A DNA stretch of 6,795 nucleotides from Magnetococcales bacterium (GTDB taxonomy: Bacteria > Pseudomonadota > Magnetococcia > Magnetococcales > JADFWU01): positions 1 through 6,795 of the forward strand of contig JADFWU010000091.1 in the NCBI GenBank assembly GCA_015234045.1, written 5' to 3'. Below the pieces are notes generated by a model that saw nothing but the letters and a program-made list of their open reading frames with translations, made no database searches and had not been told where the DNA came from. Positions 1 to 6,795 of the stretch are shown one piece after another. Position 1 is the stretch's first letter, and every line of letters begins with the position of its first letter. The translations under genes were made by a program, and so were the position numbers.

Positions 1-395
1 TCATTGCCGAAGGTGATCTGAAAAAAATGCTCGGAGCACCTGTTCAAACCGGTGACGTGCTGTTCAAAGTCGCGCGACTGGATCAACTCTATGCTGATCT
101 GGCTGTGGATGAGCGCGATATCCATGAAATCAACACCAATCAAACCGGTGAAATCGCTTTTGTAGGCCGCCCGGATCACCGTTTTGCCATCTCGGTCGCA
201 CGGATTCGGCCCATGGCTGAAGCCAGTGATCAGGGCAATCAGTTTCATGTGCGCGCCACCATTGCCGATGATCCCGCCCCGTGGTGGCGGCCTGGCATGA
301 GTGGTGTTGCTAAAATCTCCGCTGGTGATCGGGTCATTCTGTGGATTTTGACCCATCGAACTGTGGATTTTCTGCGTATGGCGCTTTGGTGGTAG
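1..395 (+). CDS. RND/HlyD-type periplasmic adaptor, C-terminal part (5' truncated by window edge)
   Basis: The 3' end of a membrane-fusion (periplasmic adaptor) gene; the reading frame is open from base 3, giving 130 visible residues before TAG at 393-395. The visible start shows the second half of a lipoyl-like barrel-sandwich domain (GAPVQTGDVLFKVARLDQL). A beta-barrel follows with the typical VDERDI turn, then the late RPGMSG motif seen before the last strand of RND adaptors. The protein ends in a Trp/Arg-rich hydrophobic tail (LWILTHRTVDFLRMALWW) that could be an amphipathic or membrane-associated helix. Such adaptors bridge an inner-membrane component to an outer-membrane TolC-like channel. 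The next gene starts 3 nt downstream and carries its own adaptor domain, so this protein probably works with it rather than with an RND pump. The ATG at 27 lies inside the lipoyl domain and is not the true start. Family assignment is confident; the partner assignment is inferred from context. Confidence 0.85.
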   Translation, partial: IAEGDLKKMLGAPVQTGDVLFKVARLDQLYADLAVDERDIHEINTNQTGEIAFVGRPDHRFAISVARIRPMAEASDQGNQFHVRATIADDPAPWWRPGMSGVAKISAGDRVILWILTHRTVDFLRMALWW

Positions 396-398
396 AGC

Positions 399-2546
399 AT
401 GGAAACCGCTTTCAGTGACTCATGGCATCGCGTTGCCCAAACAAAAACCATGCTCCGCCCTTCGGTTACCGCACGTAAACAGCCGTTTGCCGGTGAGATC
501 TGGTATGTGCTGCATGACGCTTTTTCCAATCAATTTTTTCGTCTGAAACCGGAAACCTACCAATTTATCGCCCGGCTCTCACTGGATAAATCGGTTGAAA
601 TGGTTTGGCAGGAACATCTTCAAAAATTCCCGGAACGCACGCCCGGTCAAGATGCTGTTCTGCGTCTGCTCGGCCAGTTGGATGGTGCCAACCTACTACA
701 ACACAACAGCCCATCCGATGCGGCAAAACTGAGTCAGCGCCGTCTGAAGCAAGATAAAAAAAAGCTGAAGGCAAAGTGGACCAATCTGCTCTTCATCCGC
801 GTGCCGGTCTTTGATCCTCATCACCTGCTCAACCGTCTACAAAAACCCATAGAGTGGCTGTTCGGTCCACTGGGTCTCTTTCTTTGGGTTGCAGTGGTCG
901 GCAGTGCGCTTACGGTGGTTGCAGATAATGCAGAAGCACTTTTCAATCAAGCAGAAGGCATGCTGGCACCTGGAAATCTAGCCCTGCTCTATCTCTCCAT
1001 GGCGTTTATCAAAACCCTGCATGAATTTGGCCATGCTGCACTATGCCGTAAATATGGTGGCGAAGTGCATACCATCGGTATTCTGTTTTTGGTATTTACA
1101 CCATTGCCCTATATGGATGCCACCGCAAGTTGGGGTATTCGCAGTCGCACAAAAAGGGCTTTGGTTGGTGCTGGCGGAATGATTGTTGAGCTGTTTATCG
1201 CTGCGCTGGCTACCTTTGTCTGGGCCAATTCCGCACCCGGTATTATTCACGGGCTGGCCTACAATATGATGTTCATTGCCTCTGTATCCACACTGCTTTT
1301 TAACATCAATCCACTGTTACGTTTTGACGGATATTATATTCTTTCTGACCTGCTCTCTCTGCCGAATCTGTATGGTCGTGCTAAAACCTATTTACGCTAT
1401 CAGACTGAACGCCTTCTGTTTGGTCTACGCCATGCCGAAAATCCAGCTCAGACCAACAGAGAGGCAGTATGGTTTACCATCTATGGCATTACCAGCGGGA
1501 TCTATCGTGTGTTTGTGGTGTTGGCAATCACACTGTTTGTTTCCGATCAGTTTCTGATCGTTGGTGCACTATTGGCCGCATCGCTGTTCTTTGCCTGGGG
1601 CATCCGACCACCATTTAAATTCATCCGCTATCTGTTTGTTGATCCGCGTTTGGCACGTAATCGTAACCGCGCCATTCTCACAACTTTGGCGATTGCCATT
1701 CCACTGATCACCGCGCTACTGCTTTGGCCTGCGCCGAATCGATTCCGTGCGCCTGGCGTGGTGGAAGCGCTGAACTATGCTCGAGTGGCGGCGGAAGTGG
1801 CCGGTAAAATCGACCAACGCCATGTACAAACCGGTGATCCTGTTGTGTCCGGTGATCCACTGATCACGCTGACCAATCCTACGCTGGCCTTTCATATTGA
1901 ATCCGCTCAAGCCCAATTGGCGCGCATCCATGCATTGCAGCATAAAGCGAGCTATCTGAGCACTGCCGATCTGCAACCTCTGGAGAAAAAACAACGCACC
2001 TTGGAGCAACTTATTGAGAACCTCCAAAGACAACAGAAAAGTCTGATCGTACGTGCACCACAAACCGGCGTTTGGGTGGCACCGGACTTTACCTCAGTGA
2101 TCGGTTCTTGGATCAATCGTGGTGATGAACTGGGCAGCGTGGTCGATCCTGATACTGTGCGCTTTGTGGCGGTGGTGCCTCAAGAAGAAGCCACTGAGAT
2201 ATTCCAAGCCACCATCCATCAAATTGCCGTACGACTTAATGGCGAAGCACAGACCACTATTCCGGTCAGTACACATCGAATCATTCCTTTTCAACAGGAC
2301 ACACTGCCTTCTGCTGCACTGGGTTGGCTCGGCGGTGGTGATGTGGCAGTCTCTGTTGATGATCGCTCCGGTGTGCGTGCTGCGGAGCCGTTCTTTCGCA
2401 TTGTTGCCCAACTGGACCCACTGAAGGATGATATCCCGTTTCATGGCCGGTCCGGTCAAGTTCGACTTACGCTGACCGATACGCCGCTGATGTATCAGTG
2501 GTGGCGCACGGTCCGGCAGTTTGTCCAACAAAGGTATCGGTTGTGA
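399..2546 (+). CDS. PqqD-like / M50 (site-2 protease-like) membrane protein fused to HlyD-type adaptor domain
   Basis: A 715-residue modular protein. Residues about 18-101 resemble the small winged-helix PqqD-like domain. Residues about 150-445 form a polytopic membrane core with the M50 zinc site: HEFGH at 208-212 and NPLLRFDGYY at 304-313, which supplies the third ligand Asp310. Further hydrophobic segments lie near 152-175, 255-276, 283-303, 358-380, 384-400 and 425-443. Residues about 447-715 form a periplasmic adaptor: first lipoyl half (447-495, with VQTGDPVVSGDPL), a helical hairpin rich in Gln/Lys/Glu (496-548), second lipoyl half (549-590), a beta-barrel and a Trp/Arg-rich tail. The zinc ligands are intact, so peptidase activity is possible, but the fold could equally serve as a membrane scaffold or conduit. 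The ATG lies 3 nt after the upstream stop with a weak GGTGG at 388-392; an internal ATG at 450 (Met18) lacks a ribosome site. Domain calls are firm; the cellular role is inferred. Confidence 0.88.
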   Translation: METAFSDSWHRVAQTKTMLRPSVTARKQPFAGEIWYVLHDAFSNQFFRLKPETYQFIARLSLDKSVEMVWQEHLQKFPERTPGQDAVLRLLGQLDGANLLQHNSPSDAAKLSQRRLKQDKKKLKAKWTNLLFIRVPVFDPHHLLNRLQKPIEWLFGPLGLFLWVAVVGSALTVVADNAEALFNQAEGMLAPGNLALLYLSMAFIKTLHEFGHAALCRKYGGEVHTIGILFLVFTPLPYMDATASWGIRSRTKRALVGAGGMIVELFIAALATFVWANSAPGIIHGLAYNMMFIASVSTLLFNINPLLRFDGYYILSDLLSLPNLYGRAKTYLRYQTERLLFGLRHAENPAQTNREAVWFTIYGITSGIYRVFVVLAITLFVSDQFLIVGALLAASLFFAWGIRPPFKFIRYLFVDPRLARNRNRAILTTLAIAIPLITALLLWPAPNRFRAPGVVEALNYARVAAEVAGKIDQRHVQTGDPVVSGDPLITLTNPTLAFHIESAQAQLARIHALQHKASYLSTADLQPLEKKQRTLEQLIENLQRQQKSLIVRAPQTGVWVAPDFTSVIGSWINRGDELGSVVDPDTVRFVAVVPQEEATEIFQATIHQIAVRLNGEAQTTIPVSTHRIIPFQQDTLPSAALGWLGGGDVAVSVDDRSGVRAAEPFFRIVAQLDPLKDDIPFHGRSGQVRLTLTDTPLMYQWWRTVRQFVQQRYRL
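2530..2545 (+). promoter_or_regulatory. Ribosome binding site and GTG start of the SecA-like gene, overlapping the M50 stop
   Basis: AAAGG at 2530-2534 sits 8 nt before a GTG at 2543-2545. That GTG overlaps the upstream TGA (2544-2546) as GTGA, the usual layout for translational coupling. A more upstream in-frame GTG at 2498 would extend the protein by 15 residues, but it has no Shine-Dalgarno-like sequence before it and would need a 49-nt overlap. This site therefore decides the start. Confidence 0.6.
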
Positions 2547-4516
2547 TACCGCCCAGCCTTCAGGATCGTCTGCTTGATCTGCCTGATCCATCCGCACCGC
2601 CAACCGGATTGGATGCCCTTGCCCATCGTCTTATTGGTATATGGAAAACACAGCCTGGACGTTTCAACGCCCTTCAGCAAAGCACTTTTCAGGTTGAAGA
2701 TGCACTGAAACCAATTCATCACCTTTCTGAGCATCAACTGACAAACAAGCGCCAACATGTTCATGCCCTGATTCGACAAGGTCAGAGTGACAAACCAGAA
2801 GTGCGGCATGAAGCCATTGCGCTTTTATGTGAGACCGCACATCGCACTTTAGGACTTTCGCCCTATCCGGTTCAGATTATGGGTGCATTGGCACTGAGTC
2901 AGGGATTTCTTGTTGAAATGGCCACCGGAGAAGGCAAAAGCCTGACCGCTGCCCTGGCTGCCGCTTTGGCGGGTTGGATTGGTCGGCCCTGCCATCTGTT
3001 GACGGTCAACGACTATCTGGCCGAACGGGATGCTGACTACTTTTCGCCTTTTTATCAGGCATGTGGACTGCGTAGCGGATCGGTTGGCGGTGAACATCAA
3101 CCCAACCAACGCGGTGAACGTTATCAACGAGAAATCGTCTATACCACGGCAAAAGAGTTGCTTGGTGACTTTCTGCGCGATCGAATTGCTTTAGGGCGTG
3201 TTTCTCAACCTGAACAACTCCGATTGCGGCGGATCATCGGTGCAGATCATCAAAGCCGATCAACTGTATTACGCGGTCTGCACACCGCGATTGTGGATGA
3301 AGCGGACAGCCTGTTGATTGATGAAGCGGTCACTCCGCTGATTATCGCCCAACCGGCTGAAAATGCGCTTCTAAAAGAAACAATTATCACAGCGGTTGAG
3401 ATGACCGAGCAGTTTGAACCCGGCGTTCATTTCCGTATCAATACCCGCTTTAGAGATCTGCGTTTAACTGGCCCTGGCGAACAACTACTAAATACGCTGA
3501 CTTCAGAAAAAAAAGGGGTTTGGCAAAATAGCGCCTGGCGTGGGCATATTATCCGCACCGCTTTGATGGCGCGAACTTTTTTCAAAAATGGTGATCACTA
3601 TGTCATTGACGAAGGCAAAGTAGTTTTGGTGGATGAGTTCACTGGACGACAGACACCAAACCGCAACTTAGGCACCGGTCTACATCAAGCGGTTGAGGCG
3701 TTGGAAGGTGTAGAGATTACCGACCCAACAGAGACCATTGCGCGGTTGAGTTTTCAGAAGTTTTTTCGACTGTTCCGCCGACTCTCCGGCCTGACCGGAA
3801 CCGCCAGTGAAGCAGTGAGTGAGTTTTGGCGCATCTACGAGATGCCGATTTCGGTTATTCCAGCCCATCGACCCGTCCAAAGGCGCATCAAACCGGCTCG
3901 TGTGGTTGCCGATGCTGATAAAAAATGGCAACTCACCGCACAACTTGCCGCAAAAAAACATCAAACAGGACAGCCGATTTTGATCGGTACGCGCACGGTT
4001 ACTGACAGCCAAAAACTGGCCCAAGCACTGAAACAAAAAGGCCTCAGTTTCGAACTACTCAACGCCATCAACCACAAAGAAGAGGCCGAAATCATCAGCA
4101 AAGCTGGCCAACATGGCAAAATCACCATCGCCACCAACATGGCCGGACGCGGCACGGATATTAAATTAGGTCCAGGTATCGCGGACCTCGGTGGACTGCG
4201 CGTCATCGGTACCGAAATGCACGAATCAGGACGCGTTGACCGCCAACTATTCGGTCGTTGCTCCCGTCAAGGCGATCCCGGTGTTGTGCAACTGGTACTC
4301 AGTATGGATGATGTACTTATACAACGATTTCTGCATCCTTTGATGAAACAAGCGCTTTCTCTGATTGTAAAAGCTGGTATTCCAGGTTCTCGACACATGA
4401 CGCTACTGGCCTTTCGGCTGGCACAGAAACAGGCCGAACGCATGGCCTTTCAACGCCGCGCACAGGTGCTTAAAGCGGACAAACAGCTTGAAGAATCGCT
4501 TTCGTTTGGTCGGTAG
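2543..4516 (+). CDS. SecA-like preprotein translocase ATPase, short accessory form
   Basis: A 657-residue (from GTG 2543) DEAD-type motor related to SecA, expected to hydrolyse ATP in the cytoplasm at the inner membrane. Motifs in order: VQIMG Q-motif region near 109; Walker A TGEGKS at 128-133; TVNDYLAERD near 154-163; DEAD at 252-255 followed by SLLIDEA; a cross-linking-like segment about 273-350; VDEFTGR at 363-369; GLTGTA at 416-421; and, in the second nucleotide-binding domain, ATNMAGRGTDIKLG at 530-543 and QLFGRCSRQGDPG at 568-580. Only about 60 residues follow, so most of the helical wing/scaffold and the zinc-binding C-tail of housekeeping SecA (usually 800-900 residues) are absent. 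The usual IDEARTP motif reads IDEAVTP. It overlaps the M50/adaptor stop by 4 nt, pointing to co-translation and a shared job. It is not the housekeeping secA; a dedicated export motor is the best inference. Confidence 0.85.
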   Translation: MIPPSLQDRLLDLPDPSAPPTGLDALAHRLIGIWKTQPGRFNALQQSTFQVEDALKPIHHLSEHQLTNKRQHVHALIRQGQSDKPEVRHEAIALLCETAHRTLGLSPYPVQIMGALALSQGFLVEMATGEGKSLTAALAAALAGWIGRPCHLLTVNDYLAERDADYFSPFYQACGLRSGSVGGEHQPNQRGERYQREIVYTTAKELLGDFLRDRIALGRVSQPEQLRLRRIIGADHQSRSTVLRGLHTAIVDEADSLLIDEAVTPLIIAQPAENALLKETIITAVEMTEQFEPGVHFRINTRFRDLRLTGPGEQLLNTLTSEKKGVWQNSAWRGHIIRTALMARTFFKNGDHYVIDEGKVVLVDEFTGRQTPNRNLGTGLHQAVEALEGVEITDPTETIARLSFQKFFRLFRRLSGLTGTASEAVSEFWRIYEMPISVIPAHRPVQRRIKPARVVADADKKWQLTAQLAAKKHQTGQPILIGTRTVTDSQKLAQALKQKGLSFELLNAINHKEEAEIISKAGQHGKITIATNMAGRGTDIKLGPGIADLGGLRVIGTEMHESGRVDRQLFGRCSRQGDPGVVQLVLSMDDVLIQRFLHPLMKQALSLIVKAGIPGSRHMTLLAFRLAQKQAERMAFQRRAQVLKADKQLEESLSFGR

Positions 4517-4545
4517 AGGTCAGCTGTGCAGATGAATCTGCCACC

Positions 4546-4595
4546 AATATCCCGCGCGACTGGGATGATTAATATATTCCGTAGGCCTAATCCCA
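4546..4595. terminator. Possible weak hairpins between convergent genes
   Basis: The 95-bp gap between the two convergent stops contains AATATCCC (4546-4553), which can pair with GGGATgATT (4562-4570, one bulged G) around an 8-nt loop. The same GGGAT can pair instead with ATCCC at 4590-4594. A smaller inverted repeat, GCAGAT/ATCTGC, lies at 4528-4541. No run of T follows on either strand, so these are not convincing intrinsic terminators. Position between convergent genes is the main reason to list them. Confidence 0.22.
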
Positions 4596-4611
4596 AGAAC
4601 GGATTGTTCCA

Positions 4612-6795
4612 TCATAGTTTTGTAGTCATTATGGACAACTCCTCCAGCCGGTAGTCGTCCACCATCTGTTTTAAGACATTGGCGAGATCCGGAGATTGTT
4701 CTCCGATTCTCGAGACCACCGAGGCAATCACATCCGTATCCAACTCGACCACGGCATGACGGAGTGCATCCTGCAACTCTGGAGAAATGGAGCTAAGTGA
4801 CGCAAGCAACCCATCCCTGTCCAGCATTACTTTCTCTTTAGAGTCCGCTTCATCCATCGGGGTTTCGTCTTCATAGCGAAAGCGAAGTTTCAAATAGTTG
4901 GCCATGCAGTCGAATAGTTCATACTCTTGAAATGGTTTACCCACACAATCATCGCATCCCGCTGCGATGATCTCTTTACGGTCTTCCTCAAAAACGTTGG
5001 CTGTCAGCGCTACTATAGAAGTCTCACGCCCATGCGGATGGTTTCGGATGCGCCGCGTGGCTTCATATCCGTTCATGACCGGCATACGCATATCCATCCA
5101 GATCAAGTTGGGTCGCCACTCTTTGAACTGCTCCAATGCTTCCTGCCCGTTGACAGCCTCACGCACGTCAAACCCAACCTCAACAAGCAACTTTCTCAGC
5201 AACAGGCGACTCTCCTGGACATCCTCAACGATCAAAATCCGGGGGACCGGTTGTCCTGGCTCAAGGCCTACCACGCGTCGCTGTCTTTTTTGTTCTGTAA
5301 AGTCAGATGCAGCCACATAAGTGACGGGAATATGAAAGGAAAACAGTGATCCCTGGCCCAAGTGGCTTGAAACTTCCAAATCGCCGCCCATTAATTGGAT
5401 ATAATGACGCGTAATGGAGAGTCCCAAACCCGTGCCTTTCATGCTGCCCGAACTATTGACTACCTGGATGAAAGGAGAAAACACCTCTTTTAGGTTGTGT
5501 TCGGAAATACCAACCCCGGTGTCTTCCACCTCGCACAACAGATCAGGATGGTCTTTGGTAGTCATTCCAGTCTCTGTTTCCTTGATTCGAACACGGAGGG
5601 AAACCGTGCCCTGTTCGGTAAACTTGATGGCATTGCCAATCAGGTTGATAAGTGCCTGGCGAAGTTTACCCGAGTCCGTCTGGACATGAGTTGGCAGGTT
5701 GTGAGCAAAATCCACGGTGAACTGTAGTTCTTTGTCCTCAGCCCGCACGCGCATCATCTCCGCAACATCTTGAAGTGTCCGTAGCAGATCGATTTTCTCC
5801 TGGTTCAGAACGATTTTTCCAGCCTCAATCTTGGACATTTCCAGCACATCGTTGATCAACTCAAGCAGGTGTTCACCACTTCGACCAATGATTCCCAGGT
5901 TCTCCTGATGCTCAACAGACAAGTTCCGATCGCGCACCATCAATTGGGCAAAGCCGAGGATGACGTGTAAGGGCGTACGCAATTCATGACTCATGTTGGC
6001 CAGAAAGTCACTTTTGGCCTGGTTGGCTGCTTCGGCAATCTCCTTGGCTGCTTCTGCGGCCTCTTTGGCCTCCGACATCTGTGCTTCAGCGGCTTTCCGC
6101 TGCCGCACTTCCCGCTTCAGAGACCAGGACCAGAGAAGGGCCACAGCCAGGATGACCAGAAATCCACCACCGATGATGGTTGCATATTTGTAGATAACCT
6201 CCAGGGAGACACCACGCGGATCAACAACGCCGAACCATTTATCATAAAGTTCATCATATTTTCCGGTGGCCTTGACGATACTCAAACCTTGGTTCAAGTG
6301 GGCCAACAGCTCCGTATTTCCCTCATGCACTGCAAAGCCGTATCCACGACCATAAGCGGCAATTTGAGGACCGGAAATCTCAATGTTTGTCAGGCCCAGT
6401 TCATTGGCGGTCAAAAGCCCTACCAGCCTTGGCACCAGAGCAAGATCCCCTTCACCTGCGGAAAGCCGCCGTAGCGCCTCTGGAACTGTTTTAACCAGAA
6501 TAAGGCTTTCAGAAACCTTGTATTTGGTCAGGTAGTCATGGGTTCCGTCAGACTGCATGACAATGATATTGCGGCTTCGCAAACCTTCCTCCGACTCAAT
6601 GCCATCGTCACCCTTTCGGATAAAGGCGGCACCGTAGGAAACTGTATGCGGAGTTGTAAAGTCGAACACCTTTTCCCGCGCAACCGAATAGGATACCAGA
6701 GGCAAAGCGTCGATTTCCCCACGCTCCAGCGCAGTCCGCACCTCATTCCATGGTCCAACCCGGAAACGAACCTGAAGCCCCATCACCTGAGCCAC
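4612..6795 (-). CDS. Hybrid sensor histidine kinase with SBP_bac_3 sensor and receiver domain (N-terminus beyond window edge)
   Basis: 727 residues are visible, counted from the right edge; signal peptide and start lie outside. Residues 1-193 are a periplasmic solute-binding (SBP_bac_3) sensor: RGEIDALPLVSYSVAREKVFDFT matches the family's GEID...S..R....DFT pattern. One membrane helix lies about 204-225, then an Ala/Glu-rich helical linker (226-262). HisKA carries FLANMSHELRTP with His270. HATPase_c has the N box around Asn388, DTGVGIS at 425-431 and GTGLGLS at 454-460. The receiver domain (about 519-640) has acidic Glu524/Asp525, phosphoacceptor Asp568 (MDMRMP), Thr598 and Lys620. The last ~70 residues are helical without an HxxKG-like Hpt motif. 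All catalytic residues are present, so a BvgS/EvgS-like relay without its own Hpt is likely: ligand sensing, autophosphorylation of His270, transfer to Asp568, then to a separate partner. The ligand and output are unknown, and a link to the convergent operon is not shown. Confidence 0.92.
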   Translation of the reverse strand: MAQVMGLQVRFRVGPWNEVRTALERGEIDALPLVSYSVAREKVFDFTTPHTVSYGAAFIRKGDDGIESEEGLRSRNIIVMQSDGTHDYLTKYKVSESLILVKTVPEALRRLSAGEGDLALVPRLVGLLTANELGLTNIEISGPQIAAYGRGYGFAVHEGNTELLAHLNQGLSIVKATGKYDELYDKWFGVVDPRGVSLEVIYKYATIIGGGFLVILAVALLWSWSLKREVRQRKAAEAQMSEAKEAAEAAKEIAEAANQAKSDFLANMSHELRTPLHVILGFAQLMVRDRNLSVEHQENLGIIGRSGEHLLELINDVLEMSKIEAGKIVLNQEKIDLLRTLQDVAEMMRVRAEDKELQFTVDFAHNLPTHVQTDSGKLRQALINLIGNAIKFTEQGTVSLRVRIKETETGMTTKDHPDLLCEVEDTGVGISEHNLKEVFSPFIQVVNSSGSMKGTGLGLSITRHYIQLMGGDLEVSSHLGQGSLFSFHIPVTYVAASDFTEQKRQRRVVGLEPGQPVPRILIVEDVQESRLLLRKLLVEVGFDVREAVNGQEALEQFKEWRPNLIWMDMRMPVMNGYEATRRIRNHPHGRETSIVALTANVFEEDRKEIIAAGCDDCVGKPFQEYELFDCMANYLKLRFRYEDETPMDEADSKEKVMLDRDGLLASLSSISPELQDALRHAVVELDTDVIASVVSRIGEQSPDLANVLKQMVDDYRLEELSIMTTKL

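Noticed and set aside
1276-1557. Cys-rich 93-codon frame inside the M50 gene
   Set aside because: It is an out-of-frame reading of hydrophobic membrane segments; no ribosome site or known motif.
2094-2603. 169-codon open frame on the - strand
   Set aside because: It is antisense to the M50 gene, which has strong domain support; the translation shows no recognisable motif.
2543-4516. Housekeeping secA of the general secretory pathway
   Set aside because: It is about 200 or more residues too short, lacks the C-terminal zinc tail and most of the scaffold region, carries altered motifs, and sits in an adaptor/M50 operon.
4517-4611. Small gene, tRNA or other RNA in the gap between convergent genes
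   Set aside because: At 95 bp it has no open frame of note and no cloverleaf; only weak inverted repeats are visible.
4927-5349. Open frames on the + strand opposite the kinase receiver domain, including 4967-5320
   Set aside because: They overlap the kinase gene, whose motifs are all intact, and their translations look like noise.
6793-6795. GTG at the right edge as the start of the kinase
   Set aside because: The reading frame is already inside the solute-binding domain at this point; the signal peptide and the first part of the domain are missing, so the gene continues beyond the window.
1-6795. CRISPR array, insertion sequence or attachment site
   Set aside because: No spaced direct repeats, transposase-like frame or terminal inverted repeats were seen; the window is almost fully occupied by four intact or edge-cut genes.

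Overview
The window holds four genes, and nearly all of it is coding. Three genes run on the + strand as a tight block. They are the 3' end of an RND/HlyD-type periplasmic adaptor (1-395), a polytopic zinc-protease-like protein built as a PqqD-like domain, an M50 (site-2-protease) membrane core and an HlyD-like domain (399-2546), and a shortened SecA-type ATPase (start best placed at the GTG at 2543, end 4516). On the - strand, convergent with them, is a hybrid sensor histidine kinase (4612-6795). Its N-terminus lies beyond the right edge. Only about 95 bp separate the two convergent units.

The organism is a Gram-negative bacterium, because periplasmic adaptors and an adaptor fused to an inner-membrane protein only make sense with two membranes. 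By eye the G+C content is moderate, near 50%. The architecture and the BvgS-like kinase with an Ala/Glu-rich linker suggest a proteobacterium or proteobacteria-like lineage. I cannot place it more precisely from the sequence.

The + strand genes look like one operon. The adaptor stop and the M50 start are 3 nt apart, and the M50 stop overlaps the SecA-like start as GTGA, with a Shine-Dalgarno-like AAAGG 8 nt upstream. The set suggests a dedicated export machine: an M50/adaptor inner-membrane protein, a separate periplasmic adaptor, and a SecA-like motor in the cytoplasm where a type I system would have an ABC transporter. This functional link is inference. The substrate and any TolC-like outer-membrane channel are not in the window and would be expected upstream or elsewhere.

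The kinase has a periplasmic SBP_bac_3-like sensor, one visible membrane segment, an Ala-rich helical linker, HisKA, HATPase_c, a receiver domain and a short helical tail. Its catalytic motifs are intact. Nothing in the sequence ties it to the export-like operon beyond adjacency.
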